Shown here: positions 44,170 to 58,293 of the stretch, one piece after another
Position numbering within the stretch: position 1 is the first letter of the stretch
Layout: each line of letters starts with the position of its first letter
Assembly (NCBI GenBank): GCA_950295325.1
Contig: OX485809.1
Location: forward strand, 22,832,144 to 22,896,143
Length of the DNA: 64,000 nt
Reading direction: 5' to 3'
DNA from: Polytrichum commune
Taxonomy: Eukaryota > Streptophyta > Polytrichopsida > Polytrichales > Polytrichaceae
Notes under the pieces: generated by a model
What the model saw: only the letters and a program-made list of their open reading frames with translations
Databases searched by the model: none
Told to the model about the DNA's origin: nothing
Made by a program: the position numbers and the translations under genes

Positions 44170-45140
44170 CAGTCAAGACTCTATAAATGTTACAGTTCGG
44201 GAGTAGCAAAAAAAAAAAAAACATATAGAAAATTTTAACAACAAACACTTGTAGAATTCATACCGATGATTAATAACATTTATAGAAATAACACCTAAAT
44301 TTTTGAAAATAAAGAACATAACATTTTATAAAAATAAAAATGAAAGTACAAATGATAATACATAATTCAACTGAAGTAATTACAAGAAATAATCTATATA
44401 GTAGTAACTTGACGAGATTCTTCCAACTAAACTAACCGAAAGAAAGAGTCTATAGTAGTATGACGAGAAGCTTCCAAATGATGAGATGAAACTTCCTTAT
44501 GGAGTCCTTGAATGCTCTTGATGTGTGATAGAGCATCGTTTGGTCTTTGCTCAAAGTATTTCTTCAATGTCTCTAGAGAACGCTCAACAACACTAAATCC
44601 TACAACTTCTTCTACCACATCAACATCAATTTCTTGATGTTCTGAGGAATACATATCCAAAAACTCCTCATCGGTAGGTTCATAGGGGTTGTTTAAATCA
44701 AACTTCATCTCATAATTAAGGTATTCATGAGCATTCACCACATCACCCACCTCACTATCAGATGACAACAACATCAGTTGATGAAGTAGAGTAGCAACTT
44801 TATCAACCTCTACCAAGCGCCTAACTTCCTTTATCTCCGTCTCAATAGAGATCGAAAGAACACCCGTGTGCCTCCGACAAATTTGAATTGTTCGCAAAGA
44901 ATATGGGATAAATGTGATTACATGTTTAAAATGTATGCTCTCATATATTATTACCTTGATTTTCTCAAAATTAACAATCATAGAGGTGCAATTAACAAAG
45001 AAGGGAGTAGAGCATGTTATAACACTTAAGACATAACACTCACTAGTCTTACCAATTGTGTTTTTGTAGGGGAGTAAAATTTTCTTAACATATATGAAAT
45101 TATAGCGCTTATAGGGGTAACACTTATAGAGTCTTGACTG
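44170..45140. mobile_element. pogo/Emigrant-like DNA transposon, 971 bp
   Basis: Perfect inverted ends CAGTCAAGACTCTATAA (44170 and 45140 inward), flanked by TA on both sides (44168-44169 and 45141-45142). The TA target site and the CAGT..CTCTATAA terminus are those of the plant pogo group (Emigrant/Lemi1 ends CAGTAAAACCTCTATAA). It contains a transposase fragment on the minus strand, so it is a deletion derivative of a coding element. Confidence 0.85.
44427..44981 (-). pseudogene. C-terminal fragment of a pogo/Tigger-like transposase
   Basis: A 184-codon frame inside the pogo-like element. It ends SSHHLEASRHTTIDSFFRLV; the R-TTIDSFF tail is typical of pogo/Tigger transposases. The DDE core and DNA-binding domain are missing, so it cannot be a working transposase. 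The start is arbitrary. Confidence 0.55.
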
Positions 45141-45142
45141 TA

Positions 45143-45948
45143 GGGTCCCAACCTTTTCACAGAACTAAAGCAACATAAAAGATGCCATTATTTTAAGTCT
45201 ATGCGTTAGGCTTGGGAATATTAGGATATTGTCCTAGTTTTTTCTTGCGCCAACTCAATTGCCACCTCGGCTCGGCACTATTACAATGCGAAGGTTAGAA
45301 CCCAAGTTAACTAACCAATTGAATGTTTTTAGTAGATAAAATCCATTTGACAAAGTGAGGTGGGGTTGGGCCTTAAGGTAGCTTCAACCTAAATGCCTAT
45401 GAAATTGGACTTCCATGACTTTTGTTGCAATGACTTTTGAATTCTCATCTAGATGGGGTGGTTTCATAAGCTGGGACTATAAAAACATATAATAGTGACT
45501 AGTATGAGTTCTTTTCCTTTCTGTATTGTCTATGGTAACGACACTTACTATTTGAAGTTACGTAGTGCTAAAACTATAAATTAGTATTATAACATTTTAC
45601 CAAATAAAATCATTTATGTTTTATAGTGTCTAAACAATCTAGTTGACAACCTTTGCTATTAAAATTTGACTTCTAAAACAAGAAGTTGTATTATTGCGTA
45701 GTTTTGAATAGTAGTGACACTACATGTCATGAATGTTGTAGTGTGAATATTTAAGGGTTTGTCAGACACTCAACTAGGGACTATGAGAAACAAATGGTCC
45801 TAGATTTCTCATTGTCATGCTCGGGGGGTGCACTGTACTAAACATGTACGAGTATACGTGAGTGCACAGGAGGGGTATTGATTTGGACCTTGCCGTATTA
45901 CATATACATATGGTATACATGTTATAATTTATAGTTACGTACATACAT
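45143..45948. other. Non-coding stretch between two elements
   Basis: Nothing recognised; AT-rich with no supported frame. Confidence 0.4.
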
Positions 45949-45957
45949 GGAAGGCCT

Positions 45958-46204
45958 GGCCGGGGATTCGTGGCACTCAAGTAAAATCATCCGTGCGGAT
46001 GAAAAAAACACATGAATCATCTAAATGGCTATTTTTGGGCAATTTGATTCCGGAAATAGAGTCAAAGGCCCCGAATTAGTCTAGTGACATCACATTCGAA
46101 TAAATCGGCCCTCAACCCCATAGGGGGGCTTTTTTTTATTGGAGCCACTTCATCCACGATATCTTGGATGGATGATTTTACTTGAGTGCCACGAATCCCC
46201 AGCC
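45958..46204. mobile_element. Mutator-type MITE, copy 2 (247 bp)
   Basis: Same termini and core as copy 1 at 42735, with a perfect 9-bp target duplication GGAAGGCCT (45949-45957 and 46205-46213). The few differences from copy 1 indicate recent activity. Confidence 0.9.
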
Positions 46205-46312
46205 GGAAGGCCTTTAAAAAATATACAATAATTGTACTTGTATGGTAATGTTACTATACTACATATCATAAGTTTTCATATTGGATGAAATCGTTTGGAA
46301 ATCGTTTGGTAA

Positions 46313-46567
46313 TTGTTTGGTAATCGTTGGGTGGAGTTTAGGGATCCAATTGACTTGATGGACCGTCCATCAAACATGGAGATTGGTTTATGTTGGTATC
46401 AAAAAAAGGCTAACAACAAGTGGACATATGATCTTACTGATCATTTGATGGTAGACTTAGAGACAATAATTGCATTGGCTACAATGACATATATTGGTGA
46501 ATCAAATGTTTATGAGTTACATTGGGGAGATGAAAAAGTTTTCAACAACTTTGCTGATGAAAGCTAG
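46313..46567 (+). other. Unidentified open frame, probable gene remnant
   Basis: 84 codons opening with TTG (first ATG at 46361), with non-repetitive, coding-like composition (WVEFRDPIDLMDRPSNMEIG). There is no family match that I recognise and no flanking exons were found. Confidence 0.2.
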
Positions 46568-49500
46568 GATATTTTGTTATACATATTATAGGGGTTGATT
46601 ATTGTTCAAAAGTATATTTGTATACTTATGTTAATGACTATATATGAATGGATGTTTTTTTGTGTATACATATTGTCACTTGTATATTTATTGTTGCAAT
46701 TGTATGTGTATTACTTCATTTCACAAAAAATAACTTGTATATAGGGGGTTTTTAGAGTATGCAGTGAACACACGTGATTCTAGGTTTTAATGAAAGGTGC
46801 ACCCCCCGAGTTGTCATGACCGTGTAGACTTGGCCCAGAGCCTTGATGAAGAGAACTCCAAATTTATACTGGAAAATCTTTTGTTATTGAACTAAGGTTG
46901 TGTTGAGAGGAATTAAATCTGGAAGTTTTTGGAGTTGATGAAGTCTCATTCAAACCTCAAACTATTAAGCTCAATGACCAACTTTCCTCAAGCTCTCAAT
47001 AGTATAGTTTGAGCAAGTGTAAAGTTTGGCCATCTTGAAAGCAAGATACTATCAATAGGAGAATAATTAATAATAATTAAAAAATAAAATTTCATGACAA
47101 GTCAAGGAATGCTTGAAATCTCACTGGCCATGATTTTTTGATTTTTTTATAATTTTTATAATCATGAGATCAACACTACAACCTCGCTGAAATTATATTC
47201 CGGAGGAACACAACACAATCAATATTTGAGTAAATCTAGACTTTCGAATGGTCCAAAATTATGCACCCAATGTGTGATAACAAACACAAATATAATGTAA
47301 ACACACAATTGTTTGGTTACAGATGCATGATAAAAACCCAATGAAAGCCACAATGATGCACAAACAACACAGTTGTGGGATTAGATCACAGTATCGAGAG
47401 GATTCAAAGGATGATGTTAGCCACTGGATTTGTTTGGAATTGGCCAACATGTCCAGAATTGCCTAAATACTAGTTACTCATGTGTAACACTATAGTTGGA
47501 CAACAAAACTATGTGCATAATTGGATAATTCATGTTCATAACCACAAAATACATTCGGGATTGTATTGAAATCACATTTAAACGATAATTTTTTTTTAGT
47601 GGAACACAAATATTGTGTTTTATTGTAATCAAAATGGATTCACCTTGCAATATGAGTTTGTTCACCATTTGCCTTCATAAAGGCCTCTACCCTAAAAGAA
47701 GGATTACAAGTATGAGGATTCCTTGGAGGTCTCACTAGAAGAAAACTTGTCTATTACAACCATCTATATTGACTTGGCCATTGTGACTTGTGGCAAGATA
47801 ATGGGAGCAAGCATGGTAAAATTTATGAAAAAAATGCTCCGGTATACAAATACCATAAGTTTTTGGTCAAACGCATGGGAGTAGTAGTAGAGTGTTGTTT
47901 AAATTCATGGTGCCCTCTATTGTTGTGTTAGGTACTCAAATATAGAGCATCAAGATGAGATCTTCAAATTTTATCATTAAAAGTACTACTCAAAATGTAA
48001 TGCATGAATATGCTTTTGGATGCATATTTCATGACCTTAAATATTTTGAAGTTGGATTTTTTTTCTTCATATTCCTTGGATTCATTGTAAATTTGAGGGC
48101 ACCCTTACAAAATTTTACAGGAAAAAATAAATTTAATGTGATTTTAATATGTTTCAAAAAAAAATTTAGACAATCACGCGTTCAATATATCTACTTGCAC
48201 ACTACTTGTGCACTATGTCTTCTAAAATGTGTAGACTTTTCTTGAAATTTCTTTTGTCAACATAAATTGCTTGGCTTTGTAGATCAATATGTTCTTCAAA
48301 GTGTATGATTTTTTCAAATGTTTATGATTTTTTTCCTTCAAAAAATTCAAGTTAGTATATAGTTTTGAATCACTCTCACTTAAGCCTATGCATGGTAATG
48401 GAGTTGTGTACTTGACCCTGCTTGTGCCTTAATGCATAAATAAATAATTTTGATTGTCAACTGAAGGTTTTGGTTGACAATTATCTAGAGAGTGCAATGT
48501 TATCAATTTGTTAACCATTGGTTGACAAACATAATGATTTATTATGCATTTTCTCACCATGAGTCGCTATGGCCAAGTCACAATGGATGATTGTAATGGA
48601 CATATTGAAAAGGGCTATGTACTATCGCACGTGGGACAATGCACGAAAAGGATTCTGCTACATGATAGAGTAGACAAACCCATTTTTGATTCCCTCCCCA
48701 ATCTTGTTACATAGAATCCCCTAAAGCCATGAAGTTTCACATATGTAGCCTTCATTTTCTATGATGATGAAAAAAATGTGAAGTTCCACACATGTCTCTG
48801 TCACATCTAGCATGATGGAAAAAGCAAGTTAAAAGGGCATGGATTTGGATTCCTTAAAAAGGGCACTGATTCTACTCAAGTTTTTCGTCTCCCATGTGTA
48901 TGGGTTGGTAGAGAATCTTGCCTTTAAAATTTTACAATATTTCAAAACTTGATAATAAGTAATGAGTTGTTTGTTAAACCTTATGATATCGATTTCCAAA
49001 CTTGTGAAAAATCATTCTAGTATTATACCTATACTAAACTTATACAAAATTGCTCAAGGTATCAGAAATGAGTCTATCTACTCTATGGGAAGTTGGCTTG
49101 TATTAGTACTAGTATATAGATAATTCTAGACTAATTGTTGCCACACTCCCAACATGTATTTAAGTAAATCCACACTTTTGGATGGTCCGAAATTACGCAC
49201 CCAATGTGTGATAACAAACACAAACATATTGCAAACCCACAATTGTTTGGTCATAGATGCATGATAACAACCCAATGAATACCACAATGATGCACAACTA
49301 CAAAGTTGTGGGAATAAATCACAATATTAAAGGGATTAAGAGGATGATGTCAACCACTAGATTTGTCTAGAATTGGCCAAATTGACAGGATTTGCTTCAA
49401 TACTAGTTTACCACTTTAATATCTCCACGACAATGCCAAATGTCTATGCACATCATGTGCATGATTCAAATTTACAACCACATACATAATGACAACATGG

Positions 49501-52500
49501 CAAGCACAAATAACAACATTTGAAGCACGAGTATTCACAATTCTAAATATTTTAGAAATGTCTGCTTGCTTAATATTTTTGAATTCATCCAAAGCCCGGA
49601 ATTACTTAAATACCAATTCTAGGGTTTGGGGTTCAGATTTTCATCCAATTTATTCCATCTTTCGTGCACTCTATGCATCTTCATCTGACAAAAGAGATGG
49701 AGAGTCAATGTGGACTCTTCGTGTGACTGGCGACCACATGATCACATCATGATATACATGAGAACGAACGTTACATTGGTTTCAATGAGGGTCATTTACA
49801 ACTTCTTCGTAACGCGTCCCACAAAATTGCAAAGTTGGGCCACTTAGGGTTGAAAGTCATCCCAACTTCACCCCCCCCCAAAAAAAGAAGTGAATAAAAA
49901 AAAGAAAAAGTATTACCTATAAGGTAGAAGCACCTAAGTACGAGCGATCCCTTTCCCGATGTTGAACCCCGTGGTCAAAATGGGAATTGACCCAAAAAAC
50001 TTGTTTGGACTTGGGGCGCCATAGTGTGAAGGACAATGTCCCAAGTGCAAGTCCTACTTAAACTTTCCCTTTCATTTTTGCAAAGTCCCTTGTTGGCTTT
50101 TCGAGGGGATAGAAAAAAGGTACACGTGTCAAAAGGGTGTTGTATTAAGAATCATAGTCCCAAGAACCAACTCATAGTGTTGTCAAAAGAGCCAACATAG
50201 TGTTAAAACAAGCTTATAAGCTTTGTAATGTGTTATTTGAAATAGATTGTTCCTTCTTCCTGCATCCATTCACTACTGGAAAAAAATTAGTCTGTAATGT
50301 CACAACTGGCTCAAAATTGGATATACTTGCAAATTGAAGCAAATTTCAATTAAAGAGAACTCATATTACAACCGGGTATTCAAGGACAAGTTCATATGTA
50401 AAGCTATATACTACACATAGTTGCACATATACGTATGGTGCTAGCCTGATCAATTGACAGAAAACATGCAACTTTTTGTGCAGGATCAAGCTTTTCCAGA
50501 TGTGAGGTCGAAGCGTCGTTGGTCCTTGGTTTCAATTAGTTGTAGTGGAAGCTTTTCTCCTTCCATACCTGCTGATGAAATTTTTTGGAGGCCATGAGCC
50601 TCAATGTGGGCTATGAATCCACCCCGGAGCGACTTCCCGGGGTGGCAACTTAAACAATAAATTACAGGGGACATGTCCAAAAATTTCACAAAGGCATAGA
50701 TTATGTACACATAATTGTACATATAATCTAGATTATGTTTCAAATTATTTGGATTCAAGAGTGTCAGAAGAGAAGCGGGAGAGAAGCCACCGAGAGGAGT
50801 TGGGAAGAGAGTTAGGGTTAGGGCTTACAAGCCAAAATAATCAATTTTTTGTAGATTATCTAAACTATAATTAGGTCTGATAGAGACCAAGTTATGGACG
50901 AGCCCCCCTGTCCAAGAGAAAGTCCACAACAAACTATTACGTAATATGGACGGTCTCAATGTGCACTACATCACTCCATTCTAAGTTCCGTAAAAATCAT
51001 TCTTTGATATGAATGCACAAGGATAATATGGATGGATAATCTGTTACAAATTATTTTGCACTAGTTGCCACCCGGGGAGCGACTTCTTCATTCCATGCAT
51101 TACAAACATTTCATGCGTATCTCTCTGGCTGCCAGTTTAGGTCTAGTGGCCCCCCCTGCCCTTTCGACAAGTGAACTTGGAATTGAATATTTTGGAATTC
51201 TTCGATTGAGATTCCCTATGCACTTCATCCATTCGTGTCTAGTGATGAGGAGCAGTAATTCTCTCGCTGGCAGGCAATGCTGCTTGTAATCCATGAAGTT
51301 TTGCTTGACATTGGCAAGGTTCCCAACAGGGCAATTCCAACTGTGGAGTCTAAAATGCTGCACGGTCCAAGCTATTTTTGCATGTGCTGCAATCATAGTG
51401 TAGCTGTGCTGTGCTACTATGTTCGGGGAAAACCAACGGCTAGTTCATTATGAGCCGATGGATTTCCCCTCATGGCCGGTCCAAATTTCCAACCATCGGA
51501 TGGCAATCCGACTGTAATTTCAATCCTCCGGCAATTAGCCGATGGACCAGAAAATGTCCCGGAAATGTAGCCGATTCTTCTTGTGAGTTACTGGATTTCA
51601 GCCGGAAGCATGCAGAGCACTATTTGTTTGGGGCATCTGATGATGCACTTGAGGAAGTACCCTAAACCTTCATTTTTTTGAATTATGCAACCTTTCCATG
51701 ACCAAATCCAATTGCTTCTATGAAGAATTGGGGGACCCTTGGCATTCAAGCGGTGAACGCATTGCTAGGTTCAATTCCTGCCAAGGATATTAACTCTTCA
51801 AATTTAAAGTTTTGAACATGCCTTTCTTTTCACTTATTCAAGATTTTGTACTAAGAAATGATTTCTAATAAGTTTTCATACATTTTTTAAACAATTAGTG
51901 CCGATATGAATTCCATTTAATCGGATATTGGCCAATGAAAATATGAAAATATAGGCAATTGGCCGATTGATTTTACAAAAGACCGGCTCTTGCCAATGTA
52001 AATTGGAAAAAATCCGACCCTTTGTAGCAACTACCGGCAATTAGCCACTAAGGCTTCAAAAACTTCCCGAACTCTGCTGTGCTACAGGTCAGAGTTTCCA
52101 ATCAGCACCTTGATCAGTTTGATTCATGATTCCATTCCATTCTTCTTCTGGCAATTTGAGACCAGAATTGTGTATCCATATGATCCGCAGTGTGTGGGCC
52201 CATAACCTTTTGTAAAAAGAAACACAACAGTGATTGTAAAACAACATAAGTTTATTACATAGAAGTTAGTACAACACCATAGCTTTCCTCCTCACTTGAA
52301 ACTCAAAAACCACACACACCTAAGACTAAGCTCATCTATCTATATTGATTGCTAAGGGATCTAGAAAGAGCGGGAAACTGATAATTCAAACCTACTAACT
52401 ACAAGTGAGATGACGTGTCAATCTAGCTGTCACTGAATTGCCACGTGGATACTACAATACTACTCATTGAATCTGTAAATCGTATGTTCAACAGAAATTA

Positions 52501-52946
52501 AACATATGTAGCTTTATTTTTTCGGTTGAATTATGGAGTTTGTTTTTAGGACAAATGAAACAAGATTTTATTCGATTGTCAAAAACCATACAAGGCTACC
52601 GGGTCTTAGGTGCATATGGTGGAACCACACCACCCCACAAAGAGGAAAGTTATAAACCTAGACATGATGGTTACTCAGGCCAACATCGGGGTCTTATTTT
52701 GCCACAGCATTTTCCTTGTGCGGGCTCTAAATAGATAAGAAGGTCGTTGCCTCTCTTCTCAAAGTTGGCAAGTGCGTCATCGTCAATGGCACCCCCTAAC
52801 TGCATCTTTAAGAGCTTTCTCCCAATCAATTCTAGCATGCTCAAGTAAAAAGTCTAGCTAGGCGTACTATTAAACGATGAAGTGCTACTTCATATATATA
52901 AATATATGCATATATTCATCTTCACTACTGCTGCTTTATTTGGCAG
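46568..52946. other. Long non-coding stretch
   Basis: No gene recognised. It contains one diverged direct-repeat pair (listed separately) and a lone CACTA-like end, CACTACTGGAAAAAAATTAG at 50271, without a partner. Short open frames lack motifs. Confidence 0.45.
47226..49411. repeat. Diverged direct-repeat pair of about 250 bp
   Basis: 47226-47473 and 49160-49411 share atggtcc-aaattacgcac, caatgtgtgataacaaacac and acaattgtttggt. They differ at many positions, so this is an old dispersed repeat. Ends and type are unknown. Confidence 0.7.
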
Positions 52947-53555
52947 GCATGGTGAATGGGGCCCGTATGGTCACTGTTCCTGTACAACTGTTGCGGCCAA
53001 TATTCCGGTCACTGTTCCTGTGAATTACAACATTAGGGTTGCGATCGACAAGCTTCCCATTCCTTGCGTCTAGTTTCTTTCACTCTTGAATCCTTTCTTG
53101 CACGACAATGAGCAAGACCAGGGGTGCCAAAGGGGATAACTTTGAATCTCATCAGCATGAAATTTGTAAATGTCAAGAATCTCATTATGTCGTGTAATGT
53201 GATGTGACGCGCAGGAATCGTCCCCACTCGGCTCAAGCCATGCCGTGTCTCTAAGACAGGTGCCCTTTGCGGAGATTTAGATAGCCAAAACAATCCTCTC
53301 TACACCCTGTGCAGCCCTAGTACTCCGGAGGTCTTCTATTGGGATGAGGTCCATCCCACGGATGCCGGATGGCGCCAAGTCTTCAAACTCTTTCTCACCA
53401 GTATCGCGTATACTGGTGGACGAAGCCTGCCAAGTTCTTGGGAATGTAAGTTAGGAAACATTAATCGGTATAAGCCAGGCGAAGTGCTCAAAGGAGGGCC
53501 AAATCGCAAATTTGCACGGATGACTCATTTCGGAGTAAGTCTGAGAAAAAAATGA
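52947..53555 (+). pseudogene. Truncated GDSL esterase/lipase paralogue
   Basis: 52947 begins after TTTGGCAG with GCATGGTGAATGGGG, matching the start of exon 2 of the intact gene at 55960. The sequence then jumps to a last-exon copy from 53215 (acceptor GCGCAG) in the same phase, carrying LCGDLD..YTLCS and WDEVHPTDAGW with the Asp and His of the catalytic triad. It ends at TGA 53555 with a longer, different tail. The catalytic Ser block and middle exons are missing, so it is a partial duplicate lying about 2 kb upstream of the intact gene. Confidence 0.75.
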
Positions 53556-55479
53556 GTAAGAAATATACTAATTATGTGTGCCCATCGGCTGCCAGCATGT
53601 ACTGATCGTCGATTCGTATTATATATTGTTGGTCACAAGCGTAGACTGTGCTTTTCATGTTGAATCTCCTGCGTCTTTAAACATCTAGGGTTTGCATTTT
53701 CCCCGCATTTTCAAGTACGATAAGCGCTGCTAGAAGACTAGCCCAGCAGTGCCTCAGAGCAAGCATGTAAGCTACAGGGTGCAAGGTGGTTCGTTGAAGG
53801 GATCTCTGGATTACAATTCACCTGTTGTGCAAAATAGTAGTTGCTCAATTCTTGCTCGTTTTCTGCATTCTACGTCATCAGAGACCATAACAACCTTCGA
53901 AACTCACCAGTCTCGTTTGTCAAAATTCAAATAGACGCACGGGGATGAAGTTTCGGAAAAGAAAAAGGAACCATCGAGCTCTTAATAAAACCGGTTGGAG
54001 AAGTTGAATGCGAGTCAGATGCGGTGCAGTAATTAGAGGGCTCATTACATTCTACAAATTCAAAAGCTCTTCTCATTCCACTCCGAAAGAGCTCTCAAAG
54101 TCGCAAGGTTAATGCTACTAATAGTTAAATTACTCATCTCAATAGATTTTATATGCGTGTAGCGTACTCGAAAATGAGTGAAGGAAGTGCCATTTGAATG
54201 AAAAATGATTCTCCTGTGGATAAGCTTATAAGTGAGCTCTTTGAGTTCCTTGTAGTGCCTGTTGCAGCAAGCATAGCTTTTTGTGATGTTGCGGTCTATC
54301 TCATGTGTTGTTGCGTCATCAACCTGTGCAAGCAAAGATGCGAGGAGGAAGATTGAAACAGTATTTCTCACTAGCCACAGCTATTGTAACGCTGCTTCAC
54401 AACTAGCAGACTCGCGATTCCAACATGATTACACGAAGTCTGAGTACACAGCACACATGACGTCCGGGAAACGCGATTGCGTTGCATTAAATAATTAGTC
54501 TTACAAGAAGAGTTTCAACGGGGAAATATGTGGGCAGAGTGGTCACGACTGAAACTACTACAAGTCATATATAAAACTCAATCTGTGTGCAATCGCTTTG
54601 TGTCCGAAGTCTTCCAGACGTCATGCTAAAGTGAAGTGACCTCTGCCAATTGGTTGGACTGTACTGGAAACCTGATAGCGATGACTCGAAAGATGGTATG
54701 GTCACAGGGCACAAGCAGGGTTGACTTATCCCTTCTTCCGTGGATTAAAACTTACAAGCATGCATCTCGCTGTGACGCCTCCAGATGATTGAACCACTAT
54801 AAGTTAGGGCTGGTAATCGTTCTGGAACCTGCGGCCTGGCGAGAGTGCAACTTTTATCCGCAAAAACAAAAGGTAACTTTTCGGAATCCCTATGAGTGTC
54901 TATCCATCGGCGTCCAGTGCTCCATTGCAGCAATATCTACTATGTAACATGATAAGTGTCTTTTAGACAGGATCAAGCTAGGTTGAATCGCCTCTTCCCT
55001 CGTGACCAGTGACTACAATGCCACTTACATGGTTACCAACCACATTCCTGGTCATGAACGAATCTAGGAACGATCTGAGTTAATGTTGTATTGTTACTAG
55101 ATCTAACAAGCTAACCGAATCTAATTATAATAATCTAGGGGGCATCCTGGTGGCGCTACGGCTAACTTATAATTTCTAAACAGTAAGTTAGACCAGGTTG
55201 ACTTCCAAAAGTTCTTGGATTTACCGAAACACAAGGGGAGAGAATTGTCCACAAGGGCTGGCTCCACAAGGAATTCGTGTGAGTTGGACTCTTGTGAGAT
55301 CATGTGCACTCGACATCGCTCTAGCTGGTGTGAAAGACAAGAGAGACAGAGCTTTGTACCTTGTTGGGGACAGGTGATTCCCAGCGTCACAACGGCGGTT
55401 TTTGGTGATCAGTACTCATCATAAAATGTCTACTTCACATTGAAGATTTCCACTTCTTCATCGACATTCTCGAACCGTG
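53556..55479. other. Spacer between GDSL copies
   Basis: No gene or transposon recognised; no TATA box close to the downstream start could be fixed. Confidence 0.4.
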
Positions 55480-57952
55480 ATGGAGTTTAGAATGATGTCG
55501 AACATCAGGAACTGCACACGTTCAAGCCTCCTTGCAGCTGCTTTAGGGCTGCTGGTATTCTCATGTGCCGCAGGTCGGGGTTCTTGTACCTAATCCGGTT
55601 TGAGTTGTATGGTTTTATTCTTCTTGTGACTTTAGAACAGAATGATGCATAGGAGATTGATAAGTGTTTGCACTGCTAATTGTTGTTGGAACTCGAAGAG
55701 TCTAAGGTTACAGCTCAAACCAAAAGGTTTACCTGAAGCATTCTAGATGCGTGGATGCACAACTAAGTGGATTCAAGGCGTTCTAATATTTTCACACGAA
55801 GTTCGTTTCAAGAGACTACAAGTGTAATCTACATATGAATAAAAGAGGCTCGGGGTGAGAGGAAGATCATCAGCTTATGTGACTTCCTTCTCTATGGTTG
55901 GGTGGAGAACCTTTTCTCACAATTATGACGTGTGTATAAATATATATCCACCTCTGCAGGCACGGTGAATGGGGCAACTGGCACATTCAAGAAGCTGTTC
56001 GTCTTCGGGGATTCATACGTTGACACTGGCAATCGAGACCCCTCCAACAGCACTTACACACCCATCGGGCCAGTCAATCAAGCCTGGCGGCCTCCTTATG
56101 GGCGCAAGTGGCCGGGCTATCCTGCTGGACACTTCTCCGATGGTTATCTGCTTTCTGAATTTCTAGGTATGTGAATAATCTCGATCAACAATAGCTTATG
56201 ATTCACATGTACAGTTCCTCTCGGTCTCTCTCCGTAGGGTTAATTGCGGTTTGCGTACAATTGCAGGTGGTATCTGGCTATAGCAAAATACAATCCTATT
56301 CGGAGAGACATAGTCGGCGAAATTCAACATGTTGTTACCATGTTCTGATGACCACAAATTATTGTCTGCCCTAATCGTGATGCTCATGCCCAGGAAATTA
56401 CATGGGATTGAAGCCAGCGACCTACCGAAAGTACAAGTTATATCCATCCACACCCATTTGTGATGGTATCAACTTCGCAGTGGGAGGCTCCGGAGTATTT
56501 GATAACCTTGGCTTCACAAAGGCCGGAGACCAAATCGCCCAATTCAAAAAACTGCTGGATGCAAATGTGTATGGCGGTCAGGGTGTGGACTTCGCTAAGT
56601 CGGCCGTTTTGTTTGCCATATCTGGAAATGATTATGCTGCTTATGGAAGGAGCTTGCTAACCATGGTAGGTTCTCCTCCAAACATCTTTTGGATTTGAAT
56701 TGCAGGTTTGATCAAAGATAAAGATGTACTAATTCTACATGAGGGATGAGTTATCCATATAAAACCTCCGATTAACATTTTGCTGATGCTATCTGTTGAT
56801 GGTGCAGAACGTGACTCTTATCATCACTGCAGTGGTCAACCAGATGGTCCGAGACATCCAAAGCTTATATGATTTGGGGTTCCGAGACTTCGTAATTTCT
56901 GAGATTGGACCATTGGACTGCCTGCCATCTGCTACGGCTACCACGAATTATACCGCCTGTGTCACGCCTCTAGCCGCCATCTCTACAGGTCACAACCTGT
57001 ATCTGACCGCCGCCATCGCCGCGTCATTCCCCTCTTCCAAGGGGGCCAAGTTCCTCTTTCTCGACAACGAGGCAGCTTTCTATTACATCCTCAACAACCC
57101 CGTGTTAAATGGTAAGAGATAATTTCAATAAGACTGGAATATCACAACAGCTGCCTCTTCAGCGTTAAATGATATTGCACTAAACTGGAACATCATTAAA
57201 TTTGCCAAGATTTGGTGCTGTATACCTGTGTTGGTCCGGTATCGTCTTTTTTTAATACCATTTGGGTATGTATAGTGAGGCTTTCACAGTTTCTGATACC
57301 AGTAGGTATGGATACTTGACCGTGTTTTTGTTTTCGATTCCATTCGGATCTATGCACCATGCAAGAATCTTTATACCTACACATAATCGCCCTAGTATGA
57401 ATATGCTTTAAAATGCTATTGACCCAAATAATACTTCCTGTATACAAAGCTTCTCTCACCTTGATATACCTACCAAATATCTATATTTGACTGGTACAAC
57501 AATTTTGATACCCTCAAGTAGGTTCTTTATGCCAATATTGGTGTTGATTATTGATATCCATGCAATCACCTATAGAGCAGACCAACATTGCTGTATACTT
57601 ACCTATGATCAATTTGAACCAAGAGTCTGTCAGTCACGTGGATCGTGTGGTGATAACATAGTGGTGATTACATAGTGGTGATATCAACTCAGCGCCTGTT
57701 CAACGATTTGCAGGATTTGATCTTTCTCCACTCAAGCCATGTTGCGTTGCCCAGTCGGGGACCTTGTGCGGTGATCTGGACAGCAACGATAGACCACGCT
57801 ACACTTTATGCAGCACGACCTCCACACCATTCTTCTGGGACGAGAATCACCCCACGGAGGCCGGTTGGAAGAAAGTCTTCAACTTATACGTCACCGACAA
57901 GCTATTTACCCATGCAGAAAGCCTTCCCACTTTTCTGGGGGTGGCAACTTAA
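55480..57952 (+). CDS. GDSL esterase/lipase, five exons, secreted
   Basis: Exons 55480-55573, 55960-56166, 56394-56665, 56808-57111 and 57714-57952 join in frame with GT/AG introns to give 371 residues, normal for plant GDSL lipases. Residues 1-31 form a signal peptide (LLAAALGLLVFSCAA). Block I is FVFGDSYVDTGN (Ser 50), block II FAVGGSGVFD, block III ISGNDY, and block V WDENHP (Asp 335, His 338), so the catalytic set is complete. The sequence is closest in pattern to the At5g03610/At3g09930 type. It probably hydrolyses acyl esters in the wall or apoplast; the substrate is unknown. A truncated paralogue lies upstream. The other start codons, at 55492 and 55495, are downstream in the same frame. 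Confidence 0.92.
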
Positions 57953-58293
57953 CAGCTGTTAATTTATGATGTAGAATCAGAAAATAAAGATGGATGCGCT
58001 TGACATATATACTATGATTGTCATCGCATGTGAAAACAAGGTTCTTTTGCAAAGTCCATCCAAATATATACAAGTATACAGTTTCAGTAGTAGTCTTTAG
58101 AGCCCTCAATAGTTGAAGACGTTGCAAATCGCAGAGATCGATATACATCCCAAGAGAGAGCTTGGACAGATCATTGTGTGCCTCTCTACACGGGCGGTGG
58201 CTTAAGCCCAAGGCCTTAACTTAACTTGGATCTCATGGGAACTCCGAGGTTAAGCTGTCTAAAGGCCTAAAGGTCCTCACACACGGTGCCAAA

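Noticed and set aside
50271-50290. Left end of a CACTA transposon (CACTACTGG)
   Set aside because: No matching right end in the window; a single end is not enough.
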